Assembly (NCBI GenBank): GCA_963752495.1
Contig: CAVVYJ010000002.1
Span: 682,001-746,000, forward strand
Direction of reading: 5' to 3'
Source: CAVVYJ01 sp963752495
Lineage (GTDB): Bacteria; Pseudomonadota; Gammaproteobacteria; Burkholderiales; Methylophilaceae
DNA: 64,000 bases
A program made the translations under genes and the position numbers. This document shows positions 41,801 to 54,541 of this stretch, in pieces. Under the pieces are notes generated by a model that ran no database searches, had not been told where the DNA came from, and worked only from the letters and a program-made list of their open reading frames with translations. Each line of letters starts with the position of its first letter. Position 1 is the first letter of the stretch.

Positions 41801-44299
41801 ATGGACGCTCCGAACAAAGAAAATATTATATTGCCCAAACTCACGCCGATTAAACAGGCATTGCAGAACCATCTTGTGTTTTCCTGCTTTAAGGTAAGCT
41901 CGGTCGCAACGCCCAGAGATTGGTATCACACGTCGGCTTATGCGGTGCGCGACCATGTGGTTGAGCGGTGGATTAGAACATCTTCATCTTATTATGATCA
42001 AGATGTAAAGCGAGTGTATTACCTTTCGCTCGAATTTTTAATTGGCCGTATGCTGACCAATGCTGCACTAAATTTGGGCATGAAAGAGGAATTGAGTGAT
42101 GGTTTAAGTGCATTAGGCCGTAATTTAGAGAATACAGCCGAGATGGAACATGATGCGGCGTTAGGGAATGGCGGTCTGGGTCGTTTAGCCGCATGCTTTT
42201 TGGATTCCATGGCGACGATGGATATTCCCGCGACAGGTTATGGTATACGCTATGAATACGGCATGTTTAAGCAAGTCATTGAGCAGGGGCAGCAATTAGA
42301 AACGCCGGATAATTGGCTTCGCTATGGAAATGTGTGGGAGTTCCAACGACCAGAAGCAACCTATCACATCCGGTTTTTTGGGAAAGTAGTACAAGTAGAA
42401 ACACTTAATGGCGTAAGAAGTCATTGGGTGGATGCTGAGCATGTGGTTGCCATGGCTTATGATGTGCCCGTTCCCGGATATGGCACAGAAACAGTAAATA
42501 ACCTTAGATTGTGGTCTGCTAAAGCAACGCGCGAATTTGATTTACGTCATTTTAATGATGGCAATTACGAAAAGTCGGTGGAAGAGCGTAACGATACCGA
42601 GAGCATCTCTAAAGTGCTTTATCCGAATGATGCTTCCGCTTCTGGCCGCGAGCTGAGATTAAAGCAGCAATATTTCTTTGTTTCAGCTTCTATTCAAGAC
42701 ATCTTGCGTCGTTTTACCAGCACACGCGAGGTTAGTAAAACAGCCGATTGGCTTGCGCTGCCTGATAAAATTGCTATCCAGCTAAATGATACGCATCCTG
42801 CGATTGGTGTAGCGGAGATGATGTATCAACTTGTCGACATTCATGAACTGAGCTGGGACATTGCATGGGACCTTACTAATAAAATATTTGCTTATACCAA
42901 TCACACATTGATGCCAGAGGCCCTTGAAACTTGGCCTGTAGAGCTTATGGGCACATTATTGCCTCGCCACTTGGAAATTATTTATGAAATTAACCACCGC
43001 TTTTTACTAATGGTAAATCATAAGTTTCCGGGTGATACCGAGCTTTTGAGTCGCGTGTCGATTATAGATGAATCCGGCGGTCGCCGTGTGCGTATGGCGC
43101 ATCTGGCGGTGGTGGGAAGCCATACGGTCAATGGCGTTGCGGCATTGCACAGCGAATTGCTAAAAACCACTTTATTTGCTGATTTCAATAAAATTTACCC
43201 TACCAAATTCACTAACATGACCAATGGTATTACGCCGCGCCGCTGGCTGAATCAAGCCAATCCCGGCCTAACGGAGCTCATTCGTAAAGCAATAGGCGAC
43301 GGCTTTCAAAAAGATTTAACGCTAATCTCTAAAATCACACCCCTCGCCAAAGATAAAGATTTCCGCAAGGCGTTTAGAGTAGTTAAGCGCGCTAACAAGG
43401 TGCGTTTGGCTAATAAAATAGAGAGTCTCACAGGGGTTGCGCTCAATATCGATTCGTTATTTGATGTGCAGATAAAGCGTATACATGAATACAAACGCCA
43501 GCTTTTAAATATTTTGCATGTGGTTACGCTTTATAACCGGATTCGTGCAGGCGCAAAAGATATCACGCCGCGTACGGTGATATTCGGCGGCAAGGCTGCG
43601 CCGGGTTATTGGATGGCGAAGCTTATTATTAGGCTGATTAATGACGTGGCCGCGATTGTGAATGAAGACCCAGCTGTTGGTGACATGCTTAAAGTGGTGT
43701 TTTATCCAAACTATGAAGTCTCGGCGGCGGAAATTTTGTTTCCCGGTAGTGATTTGTCCGAGCAAATATCTACAGCAGGTACAGAAGCCAGCGGCACAGG
43801 CAACATGAAAATGGCGCTTAATGGCGCATTGACGATTGGTACCCTAGATGGCGCCAATGTGGAAATTATGGAAGAAGTGGGTGAAGAGAATATCTTTATT
43901 TTTGGCCTGACCACGCCACAAGTAGTGGAAATAAAGGCAAATGGTTACAACCCTTGGGATTATTACAACCAGAATGCAGAGTTGAAGCAGGTGCTTGATA
44001 TGATAGGCTCAGGTTTTTTCTCTGTGGAAGAGCCCGGCCGCTATCAAGCCATTGTGGATAATCTCCTCAACAATGGCGACCATTACTTGCTTTTGGCAGA
44101 TTATGCGAGCTATATCGCCAAGCAGGATGAAGTCGGCAAGGTATATCAAGATCAGGAAGAATGGTCTCGCCGCGCAATACTTAACGTTGCGCGCATGGCA
44201 AAGTTCTCTAGCGATAGAACCATTGGCGAATATGCCAGCCAGATATGGCATGTGGATGCAGTGAGTGCGAAGCCTGATAAAAAACAAAAGCCAGCGTAA
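41801..44299 (+). CDS. glgP: glycogen phosphorylase
   Basis: PLP-dependent release of glucose-1-phosphate from alpha-1,4-glucans. It is 832 residues. EHDAALGNGGLGRLAACFLDSMAT is near residue 110. The PLP-lysine segment EASGTGNMKMALNGALTIGT is near residue 662, and NDTHPAIGVAEMMY is near residue 328. RBS AAGGAAAG precedes ATG 41801. No other glycogen gene is in the window. Confidence 0.95.
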   Translation: MDAPNKENIILPKLTPIKQALQNHLVFSCFKVSSVATPRDWYHTSAYAVRDHVVERWIRTSSSYYDQDVKRVYYLSLEFLIGRMLTNAALNLGMKEELSDGLSALGRNLENTAEMEHDAALGNGGLGRLAACFLDSMATMDIPATGYGIRYEYGMFKQVIEQGQQLETPDNWLRYGNVWEFQRPEATYHIRFFGKVVQVETLNGVRSHWVDAEHVVAMAYDVPVPGYGTETVNNLRLWSAKATREFDLRHFNDGNYEKSVEERNDTESISKVLYPNDASASGRELRLKQQYFFVSASIQDILRRFTSTREVSKTADWLALPDKIAIQLNDTHPAIGVAEMMYQLVDIHELSWDIAWDLTNKIFAYTNHTLMPEALETWPVELMGTLLPRHLEIIYEINHRFLLMVNHKFPGDTELLSRVSIIDESGGRRVRMAHLAVVGSHTVNGVAALHSELLKTTLFADFNKIYPTKFTNMTNGITPRRWLNQANPGLTELIRKAIGDGFQKDLTLISKITPLAKDKDFRKAFRVVKRANKVRLANKIESLTGVALNIDSLFDVQIKRIHEYKRQLLNILHVVTLYNRIRAGAKDITPRTVIFGGKAAPGYWMAKLIIRLINDVAAIVNEDPAVGDMLKVVFYPNYEVSAAEILFPGSDLSEQISTAGTEASGTGNMKMALNGALTIGTLDGANVEIMEEVGEENIFIFGLTTPQVVEIKANGYNPWDYYNQNAELKQVLDMIGSGFFSVEEPGRYQAIVDNLLNNGDHYLLLADYASYIAKQDEVGKVYQDQEEWSRRAILNVARMAKFSSDRTIGEYASQIWHVDAVSAKPDKKQKPA

Positions 44300-44361
44300 A
44301 CTTAATCTCTTGTTGTAACGTTGTAGGTGTGCACAATAACTATATTTTTTAGGGGAGTTTT

Positions 44362-45138
44362 ATGAGTAAATTATTAACTGCATTGCTTTTTACGCTATTT
44401 ATGAGCCATGCAAATGCTTTAAGCATGTCGGATGTTAAAGATGCACTAAAAACTAACAAGGACACAACGGGCAGCACGAGCAGCAGCACTACAAGCAGTT
44501 CAGGCACTTCTGGGGTTAGTAGCCTCAGCAATGCGGAAACCTCAGATGGCCTTAAGACAGCACTGGATCAGGGCGTGACAAAAGCTGTGGCAGCCCTTGG
44601 CGCAACTGATGGTTTTTTTGGCAATAAAGAAGTCAAAATCCCTTTGCCAAAATCACTTAAGAAAATCGAAAAAGGTATGAAGCTCATGGGCATGGGCAAG
44701 CAATCGGATGAATTGGTGCTAAAAATGAACCGCGCAGCAGAAGCAGCCGTGCCCGAGGCTAAGGCCTTATTGGTAGGCTCCATCAAGCAAATGAGTCTAG
44801 CTGATGCCAAAGCGATTTTGACTGGCCCGAATGATGCCGCTACGCAATACTTTAAGCGCACAACTTCTAAGCAAATGGGCGAGAAGTTTTTACCTATCGT
44901 GACTAAAGCCACAGAAAACGTGCAATTGGCGGAAAGTTACAATAAGTATGCCGAAATGGGCAGCAAGTTTGGCGTAGTGAAAAAAGAAGATGCCAATATT
45001 AATCAATATGTGACTAATAAAGCGCTAGATGGCTTGTATTTGATGATTGCCAAAGAAGAAGCGGCGATTCGTAAAGACCCGCTCGGCCAATCCAGTGCGA
45101 TACTCAAAAAAGTATTTGGCTCAGTATTTAGTAAGTAA
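44362..45138 (+). CDS. DUF4197 periplasmic protein
   Basis: A 258-residue protein with a signal peptide (about 20 residues, ending ANA), then a low-complexity Ser/Thr/Gly linker (residues about 36-60), then the DUF4197 domain starting near GVTKAVAALGATDGFFGN with IPLPKSLKKIEKGMKLMG and TSKQMGEKFLPIVTKATENV. The function of this family is unknown. GGGGAG precedes the ATG. It ends at a 15-bp hairpin. Confidence 0.82.
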   Translation: MSKLLTALLFTLFMSHANALSMSDVKDALKTNKDTTGSTSSSTTSSSGTSGVSSLSNAETSDGLKTALDQGVTKAVAALGATDGFFGNKEVKIPLPKSLKKIEKGMKLMGMGKQSDELVLKMNRAAEAAVPEAKALLVGSIKQMSLADAKAILTGPNDAATQYFKRTTSKQMGEKFLPIVTKATENVQLAESYNKYAEMGSKFGVVKKEDANINQYVTNKALDGLYLMIAKEEAAIRKDPLGQSSAILKKVFGSVFSK

Positions 45139-45153
45139 GGTATTTAGTAAAAG

Positions 45154-45190
45154 TTGGCTCAGAGGCTTTATTAGTAAGCCCCTGAGCCAA
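45154..45190 (+). terminator. hairpin after the DUF4197 gene
   Basis: TTGGCTCAGAGGCTT (45154-45168) pairs with AAGCCCCTGAGCCAA (45176-45190, one G-U) around a seven-base loop. Only a weak T-rich stretch (GTCATTT) follows, so efficiency is uncertain. Confidence 0.65.
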
Positions 45191-45275
45191 GTCATTTAAT
45201 GTACGCCCGTCAATTGAGTATGGGTTGACCACATCATCCCTGCATAAAAAACCTAACAAAATCCCATAATAAGCA

Positions 45276-45304
45276 TTGCGTAGATAGGCAAAACTTGCTA
45301 TAGT
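45276..45304 (+). promoter_or_regulatory. candidate promoter for tRNA-fMet
   Basis: TATAGT (45299-45304) with TTGCGT (45276-45281) 17 bp upstream lies about 46 bp before the tRNA. The -35 is weak (three of six). Confidence 0.4.
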
Positions 45305-45349
45305 CTCACCTCTCGGCGTCACATTTATTAAATGCGTTGCCGAATCGGA

Positions 45350-45426
45350 CGCGGGATGGAGCAGTCTGGCAGCTCGTCGGGCTCATAACCCGAAGGTCAC
45401 AGGTTCAAATCCTGTTCCCGCAACCA
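45350..45426 (+). tRNA. tRNA-fMet (CAT), initiator
   Basis: A 77-nt cloverleaf with encoded CCA. The first base is C, giving the unpaired C1-A72 end, and the anticodon stem has three G-C pairs (GGGCTCATAACCC); both mark the initiator tRNA. It stands just upstream of the rrn promoters and may be co-transcribed in part. Confidence 0.95.
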
Positions 45427-45463
45427 GTTAATCGCTAATTTAAAATAAGTTTTAATTTGGTTG

Positions 45464-45491
45464 TTGACGTAATAGTTTAGGTCTGTATAAT
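45464..45491 (+). promoter_or_regulatory. rrn promoter P1
   Basis: TTGACG (45464-45469), 16 bp, TATAAT (45486-45491), followed by a GCGCGCC discriminator typical of stringently controlled stable-RNA promoters. The sequence upstream is AT-rich (possible UP element). Confidence 0.8.
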
Positions 45492-45575
45492 GCGCGCCTT
45501 CGCTTGATGTTTAAGTGAAAGCCGCAACAAAAAAATACGGTTAAGAAATAATTTAAAAAAGATTTAAATTTAACC

Positions 45576-45603
45576 TTGACCAGCTCGCAAAGCTCTGTAT
45601 AAT
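45576..45603 (+). promoter_or_regulatory. rrn promoter P2
   Basis: TTGACC (45576-45581), 16 bp, TATAAT (45598-45603), then GCGCGC. The -10 region and the following TTCGCTTGA repeat those of P1, so the pair looks like a duplication. Confidence 0.8.
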
Positions 45604-45650
45604 GCGCGCTTCGCTTGAGACAACGTAATAACAAATGATGTTTCAAGCAC

Positions 45651-45662
45651 TGCTCTTTAACA
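45651..45662 (+). promoter_or_regulatory. boxA antitermination site, 16S leader
   Basis: TGCTCTTTAACA matches the rRNA boxA consensus bound by NusB/S10. Confidence 0.8.
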
Positions 45663-45666
45663 ATTT

Positions 45667-45684
45667 GAATGACTGATAAGTGTG
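45667..45684 (+). other. 5' strand of the 16S precursor processing stem
   Basis: GACTGATAAGTGTG (45671-45684) is the exact complement of CACACTTATCAGTC (47464-47477); with 45667-45670 and 47478-47481 (one G-U) the stem reaches 18 bp. It encloses the 16S gene as an RNase III substrate. The rest of the 45427-45894 leader holds two promoters and boxA but no gene. Confidence 0.75.
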
Positions 45685-45894
45685 GGTGTTTGTGGTCAGG
45701 ACAATCGATAAATTATTCGTAATTTATCGACTCAGAAAACAAACGCTTACACTTTAAATTTATGACAAGACTTATAGCAATATAAACCTTGAAAATGAAT
45801 TTGAGTGACTTAGATATATATTTAAGTAAATTAAGCATAAGCGAAATACCACCTTGGCCTTAACGGGTTGAGGAATAAGTAATAGTTGTGAATT

Positions 45895-47437
<1,543 letters not shown>

Positions 47438-47463
47438 GAGAACAAACCTTGGCCGCAAGCATT

Positions 47464-47481
47464 CACACTTATCAGTCGTTC
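47464..47481 (+). other. 3' strand of the 16S precursor processing stem
   Basis: CACACTTATCAGTC (47464-47477) pairs with the leader segment at 45671-45684, closing the RNase III stem around 16S. Confidence 0.75.
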
Positions 47482-47529
47482 AGAAGTAGCAGCATCAAAG
47501 ATTGGCCATATTAGGCGTACAAGCCTTCA

Positions 47530-47606
47530 GGGTCTGTAGCTCAGCTGGTTAGAGCACCGTCTTGATAAGGCGGGGGTCGTTGGTTCGAGCCCAACCAGAC
47601 CCACCA
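47530..47606 (+). tRNA. tRNA-Ile (GAT)
   Basis: A 77-nt cloverleaf with anticodon GAT and encoded CCA, in the 16S-23S spacer. Confidence 0.96.
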
Positions 47607-47623
47607 GATTCACCTCGACACAT

Positions 47624-47699
47624 GGGGGATTAGCTCAGCTGGGAGAGCACCTGCTTTGCAAGCAGGGGGTCGTCGGTTCGATCCCGTCATCCTCCACCA
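47624..47699 (+). tRNA. tRNA-Ala (TGC)
   Basis: A 76-nt cloverleaf with anticodon TGC and encoded CCA. It follows tRNA-Ile in the spacer, the usual order. Confidence 0.96.
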
Positions 47700-47719
47700 T
47701 TCTTTGATGTAGTAAAAAA

Positions 47720-47811
47720 CTAGAAGCAAGTCTTGTTGATGCAAGATACAACAGTATTTGCTTCTAGCTTTTTAGCTAGACTGTTCTTTAACAAAATGGA
47801 AGAAGTAAAGA
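47720..47811 (+). other. spacer hairpin, second boxA and 5' strand of the 23S processing stem
   Basis: CTAGAAGCAA (47720-47729) and TTGCTTCTAG (47758-47767) form a perfect stem. TGTTCTTTAACA (47782-47793) is a second boxA. AACAAAATGG (47790 onward, to 47811) is complementary, with one mismatch in 22, to 51035-51056 downstream of 23S, forming the RNase III stem. The remaining spacer to 48067 has another small hairpin (GTCATGTTG/CAGCATGAC near 47956) and no gene. Confidence 0.7.
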
Positions 47812-48067
47812 GAATATACAAGTTGTGATGACTTGATATATTCAAATGGGTAGTAATTGATTGCAAAATCGAAACATTTTGCTCGCATGAGTTTCAAGAA
47901 CCAATTTGTTGCAAAACAAAGGCGTTCTAAAACAAATGTAAGTGAAATAAACCATGTCATGTTGTACAACCTTGCAGCATGACAAAAGTTGCTTTAGAAA
48001 ACCTATAGCGGGCGTCTCATGCGCCACGAGGTCTGAATTTAAAAGGGTTCAGGTTTTAACGTTATAG

Positions 48068-50947
<2,880 letters not shown>

Positions 50948-51034
50948 ATAACCTTAAGACTTGAACTAAAATTCAAGACAAAAGGATAGTTCTAAAGCTC
51001 GATTTATAACAATCAATCTACAAAAAACCATTAA

Positions 51035-51056
51035 TCTTTACTTCTTCCAATTTGTT
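51035..51056 (+). other. 3' strand of the 23S precursor processing stem
   Basis: TCTTTACTTCTTCC (from 51035) through TTTGTT pairs with 47790-47811 with one mismatch. Confidence 0.75.
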
Positions 51057-51102
51057 AAGGCACTTCTCCTTAAAACGAGAAAAAGCACAACATTACCAGT
51101 TA

Positions 51103-51219
51103 TGCTTGGCGGCCATAGCGGTTTGGACCCACCTCTTCCCATCTCGAACAGAGCCGTGAAACGAACCTGCGCCAATGATAGTATGCTTTTCGCATGCGAA
51201 AGTAGGTCACTGCCAAGCT
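51103..51219 (+). rRNA. rrf: 5S ribosomal RNA
   Basis: About 117 nt from TGCTTGGCGGCCATAGCGG to CACTGCCAAGCT. The terminal stem GCTTGGC/GCCAAGC closes it. It is followed by a strong terminator. Confidence 0.95.
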
Positions 51220-51400
51220 ATTTATTCAAACTAAAAAAGCTCCCTTGTGGAGCTTTTTTAGTTTGTAACTCCTCACTTTAGTCGTGACCTAATTGAGTTT
51301 ACGATAACGAGTGAGAGCGAAGTTGCGGCGTAGGCTAACTCGCGTAGCGATGTTAAGCGCAGCGGCCGAAGCCAAAGTAGGTCACTGCCAAGCTATTTAT
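51199..51400 (+). repeat. 27-bp direct repeat of the 5S 3' end
   Basis: AAAGTAGGTCACTGCCAAGC plus CTATTTAT-type flank occurs at 51199-51225 (end of 5S) and again exactly at 51374-51400. Each copy is followed by its own, different terminator hairpin. The intervening 51265-51373 is a GC-rich stretch full of GCG(T/A)AG-like motifs without an ORF. It looks like the remnant of a duplicated 5S end or a recombination scar. Confidence 0.8.
51228..51264 (+). terminator. rho-independent terminator of the rrn operon
   Basis: AAACTAAAAAAGCTCC (51228-51243) pairs perfectly with GGAGCTTTTTTAGTTT (51249-51264) around CTTGT. It is bidirectional in form. Confidence 0.9.
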
Positions 51401-51439
51401 AAATGCAAAAAGCCTCCACATTGGAGGCTTTTTGCATTT
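51401..51439 (+). terminator. second rho-independent terminator
   Basis: AAATGCAAAAAGCCTCCA (51401-51418) pairs perfectly with TGGAGGCTTTTTGCATTT (51422-51439), an 18-bp stem directly after the duplicated 5S end and 28 bp before nhaA. Confidence 0.85.
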
Positions 51440-51467
51440 GCACAAGCTTCTGTCGTAAACTGCATCC

Positions 51468-52619
51468 ATGCTTAAAAATTCTATGTTTAACCAATTTTTT
51501 AACTCGGAAAAGTCGAGCGCTGTCTTACTCATTTTCTGCACGGTTATTTCTCTAAGTGTTACAAATACCTCATTTGGTCCGTCATACTTGGCTTTTTGGC
51601 AAACCAACTTTGTTGGGTTGAGCCTAGAGCACTGGATTAATGATGCACTAATGGCTATTTTCTTTTTACTGATAGGGCTGGAACTAGAGCGCGAGCTATA
51701 TGTAGGTGAGTTATCAGATTTCAAAAAAGCACTTTTGCCAATTATTGCAGCATTAGGCGGCTTAACGTTACCAGCTATCATCCATTTTTATTTCAACAAT
51801 GGTACGCCCACTCAGGCGGGCATTGGCATACCGATGGCAACCGATATTGCGTTTGCGCTAGGGGCACTTGCGTTGTTGGGAAATCGAATCCCCACTTCAC
51901 TAAAAGTGTTGCTAACAGCAATTGCAGTTATGGATGATTTGGGCGCCATAATCGTGATTGCTGTGTTTTATACGTCTAAATTATCAATCTCCTATTTAAT
52001 TGCTGCGATGGTAGTTTTTGCTATTTTAATTATGTTGAACAGGTTGCGCGTGATGAGATTGCTGCCTTATATATTGGGTGGGATTTTGATGTGGTTTTTG
52101 ATGTTAAAGTCGGGCATCCATGCCACGATTACAGGTGTACTGCTGGCTTTTACAATTCCCTTTACTAATAAATCGGAAGACGAAAAGTCGCCTTCTTATA
52201 ATTTGGAACATTTTTTGCACAAGCCTGTAGCTTTTATTATTTTGCCTATTTTCGCATTAGCAAATACGGGTATTATCATCGGTGCGGACTGGCTTCAAAG
52301 TATATTTTCTGCAAACTCCATGGGCATATTGCTAGGACTGGTATTAGGTAAACCGATAGGAATCACGCTATTAAGTTTTCTGGCCGTATTGACAGGTGTT
52401 TGTCGCCTACCGGGTGACTTAACTTGGCGGCACGTTATTGGTATTGGTATGCTCGGCGGAATTGGTTTTACGATGTCCATTTTCATCACTAATCTTGCTT
52501 TTGCAGATGCGCCCGATATCATCAATAGCTCCAAAATGGCGATTTTGCTCGCTTCCTTGTGTGCGGGCTTCTTCGGGGTTGTATGGTTAAAATTCACTTC
52601 GGCAAAGCCTTCTAGATAG
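51468..52619 (+). CDS. nhaA: Na+/H+ antiporter NhaA
   Basis: Inner-membrane antiporter exchanging sodium or lithium for protons. It is 383 residues with about 12 helices. IFFLLIGLELEREL is near residue 63, MATDIAFALGALALLG near residue 124, and the ion-binding double aspartate in AVMDDLGAIIVIAVFY near residue 151. LGLVLGKPIGI and GFTMSIFI are in the C-terminal half. The start could also be ATG 51483. Confidence 0.94.
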   Translation: MLKNSMFNQFFNSEKSSAVLLIFCTVISLSVTNTSFGPSYLAFWQTNFVGLSLEHWINDALMAIFFLLIGLELERELYVGELSDFKKALLPIIAALGGLTLPAIIHFYFNNGTPTQAGIGIPMATDIAFALGALALLGNRIPTSLKVLLTAIAVMDDLGAIIVIAVFYTSKLSISYLIAAMVVFAILIMLNRLRVMRLLPYILGGILMWFLMLKSGIHATITGVLLAFTIPFTNKSEDEKSPSYNLEHFLHKPVAFIILPIFALANTGIIIGADWLQSIFSANSMGILLGLVLGKPIGITLLSFLAVLTGVCRLPGDLTWRHVIGIGMLGGIGFTMSIFITNLAFADAPDIINSSKMAILLASLCAGFFGVVWLKFTSAKPSR

Positions 52620-52714
52620 CCAATTCTACTATGACGATTGCTGGCTACAAAAAAATGGTGTTTTTTTCTATCAATCGTTGTATAGTAAACCATGCATTTC
52701 CTAGAGAAAGTCAA

Positions 52715-53206
52715 ATGAAACAAGTAATTACGTTTATTTTTATGTTTGCCTTGAGTGGCTTTGCGATGGCTGAGGATGACACTATCGTCGCAAAAGAGTC
52801 CACCAAGGGTGATGCTTGTGCGACGCCGGATCTGGAGCGCGGAAAAGAAGATGCACGTTTGATAAAGGGTAAAGATGACCCGCAATTAACACGCGGAAAA
52901 GAAGCCCCCCGCCTGAATAAAGGTAAAGATGACTGCCAATTATCGCCTGGTAAAGAAGACCCGCGCCTAACAAAAGGCAAGCAAGACGAAGGGCTGGCGC
53001 GCGGTAAGGAAGACCCGCGTCTGGCAAGAGGCAAAGATGCTGCGCAATTGGGGCGTGGTAAAGAGGATTCAAGACTAGCGCGTGGCAAGGATGCTGACCA
53101 GCTTTCGCGTGGTAGGGAAGATAACAGTTTAAGCCGCGGTGCGAGGGATGACGAACTGAGCCGTGGCAAAGATACCGAATCTCTAAAACGTTGCTGTTGG
53201 GACTAG
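52715..53206 (+). CDS. secreted nonapeptide-repeat protein, unknown family
   Basis: 163 residues from ATG 52715, with AGAGAAAG nine bases upstream. A signal peptide (KQVITFIFMFALSGFAMA) is followed by a short acidic segment with one cysteine, then 13 tandem nine-residue units from Leu40 to residue 156 with consensus L-x-[R/K]-G-K-[E/D]-[D/A]-x-[R/Q], then the C-terminal tail LKRCCWD. Odd and even units alternate (GKE..R, then GKD..Q) over much of the array, making an 18-residue super-repeat. Highly charged and glycine-bearing; no membrane anchor or catalytic motif. The spacing resembles RTX nonapeptides only in length; the GGxGxD signature is absent. Function unknown. It follows nhaA after 95 bp. 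Confidence 0.8.
   Translation: MKQVITFIFMFALSGFAMAEDDTIVAKESTKGDACATPDLERGKEDARLIKGKDDPQLTRGKEAPRLNKGKDDCQLSPGKEDPRLTKGKQDEGLARGKEDPRLARGKDAAQLGRGKEDSRLARGKDADQLSRGREDNSLSRGARDDELSRGKDTESLKRCCWD
52832..53182 (+). repeat. 13 tandem 27-bp coding units
   Basis: The DNA of the repeat array has a 27-bp period (and a partial 54-bp period), with the GGYAARGA core encoding G-K-E/D in most units. Nucleotide identity between units is moderate and concentrated at conserved codons, indicating an old array kept by selection on the protein rather than a fresh slippage product. Confidence 0.75.
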
Positions 53207-53226
53207 GTTAAATATAGAGCCTAGTC
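53201..53226. terminator. small convergent hairpin
   Basis: GACTAGG (53201-53207) pairs with CCTAGTC (53220-53226), overlapping the stop codons of the repeat protein and of the convergent polymerase gene. The stem is short and the T-tract weak (TTCTTCT). Confidence 0.4.
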
Positions 53227-54462
53227 TTCTTCTATGACTAAATCTGGCACATGTTGAAACGCAATGCGCATGGGTGCATTTTTTAGTGCGGCGTGTGCGC
53301 CACCCAAATACACTGTATTTTTTCCATATTTCAAATTCAGCAAATCCAGTGCTTTGTTCAAACGCTTTTCATTTGCAGAAGGCTTTTCTGCAAACAAATC
53401 ATAAGCAGCTTCTTCCGCGCTACTTAGCGCCGTAAAGTTTACTCCAACTGCTACTGGCTCCAGTTTTTTGTATGTGCCAGAAAGCTCATGTAATAAGGCT
53501 TCCAGAGCATCAGTTAGTTTAAGCGTATTGTCGGTTGCGCTTATGCCGCTCTCACTATAAAAGCGCGTTGTTTCTTTAGTTTTGGGGTTTCTCAGTTTAA
53601 TTTTTACGCTGATGTGTGCGGTGAGTAGCTCATAACTGCGCATGCGCATGGCGGCTTTTTGTAGCAAGCGGTGCAGCACGGCTTTGGCGCCTTCTATGCT
53701 GCGCTGTTCTGGCGGCAGCACGTGGCTGTGCCCAAGGCTGCTGCGCGTACTTTTAACATAATAAGGCTCTATGCCGCGCAGTTTGTCATAAAAGCGTTCA
53801 CCCTCAATGCTGCCCCACGCCGTTCTGAGCTGGTCACGATTCGCCGCGTAAAGTTCCTGAATAGTGGTGATGCCATATTTAGCAAGCCGTGCTTCCATCT
53901 GCCTGCCGATGCCGTTTAAGTCGCGCGGTTTTAGTGTAAATAACTTCTCAGGGATTTCATGTTGTTCAATCACCACGCAGCCATCTGGTTTTTGCATGTT
54001 GCTGGCAACTTTTGAGAGGAATGTATTGGGTGCAATACCAATAGAACAGCGGATGTATGGGTATTGTTTGTTAATTTCGCGTTTGATTTTTGATGCGAGT
54101 TTTAACGCGTTTTCTTTCACTTGTTGGCTGCCGGTGAGCTTGCATACCATTTCGTCGATTGAGCGCACTTCTTCCACATGTGTGCAGCTTTCTACAATCT
54201 CTATGAGCTTGTGATGGAATTCTACGTAAAGCGGAGGCCGTGCCTCGACAAGAACGATATCTTTGCACAGCTTGCGCGCGTCACGCACGATTGTGCCGGT
54301 TTTAATGCCAAAGGCTTTGGCCTCGTAACTCGCGGCGATACAGCAGGTGGTTTCTGCCATTACTGGCAGCACACCAATCGGCTTGCCTCGCAGCTCTGGA
54401 CGTAGTTGTTGTTCTACCGAGGCGAAGTAGGAGTTAAAGTCAACGTAAAGTGCCTGCAACAT
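53221..54462 (-). CDS. Y-family DNA polymerase (ImpB/MucB/SamB, DinB-like)
   Basis: A 413-residue translesion polymerase. Palm-domain acidic residues are D8 in ALYVDFNSYFASVEQ and D103/E104 in VRSIDEM. RCSIGIAPNTFLSKVASNMQKPDG is present, then the thumb helix-hairpin-helix RDLNGIGRQMEARL, and the little-finger domain. The C-terminal NAPMRIAFQHVPD is not the usual beta-clamp motif of DinB, so I leave the subfamily open. No LexA-type box is obvious upstream. It is divergent from msrA. Confidence 0.87.
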   Translation of the reverse strand: MLQALYVDFNSYFASVEQQLRPELRGKPIGVLPVMAETTCCIAASYEAKAFGIKTGTIVRDARKLCKDIVLVEARPPLYVEFHHKLIEIVESCTHVEEVRSIDEMVCKLTGSQQVKENALKLASKIKREINKQYPYIRCSIGIAPNTFLSKVASNMQKPDGCVVIEQHEIPEKLFTLKPRDLNGIGRQMEARLAKYGITTIQELYAANRDQLRTAWGSIEGERFYDKLRGIEPYYVKSTRSSLGHSHVLPPEQRSIEGAKAVLHRLLQKAAMRMRSYELLTAHISVKIKLRNPKTKETTRFYSESGISATDNTLKLTDALEALLHELSGTYKKLEPVAVGVNFTALSSAEEAAYDLFAEKPSANEKRLNKALDLLNLKYGKNTVYLGGAHAALKNAPMRIAFQHVPDLVIEED

Positions 54463-54541
54463 AGAATTTTGTAATTTTTAACACGGAGAACAGACTAAGT
54501 ATCATACTCTTGTACGAGAGAATTTTTGAGGAAAACAAGTA

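Noticed and set aside
41681..41956. Minus-strand open frame between htpG and glgP
   Set aside because: It covers the htpG terminator and the start of glgP and has no recognisable features.
51265..51373. GC-rich spacer with repeated GCG(T/A)AG motifs as a possible mobile element or second 5S
   Set aside because: No terminal repeats or 5S-like core could be aligned by eye; only the 27-bp 3' copy is certain.
52711..53169. Minus-strand open frame rich in SLPR repeats opposite the nonapeptide-repeat gene
   Set aside because: Its periodicity is the complement of the 27-bp coding repeat; the plus strand has the signal peptide and ribosome-binding site.
52832..53182. Possible CRISPR-like array because of the 27-bp period
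   Set aside because: The units are contiguous with no spacers and are in frame within one protein; no cas genes are near.
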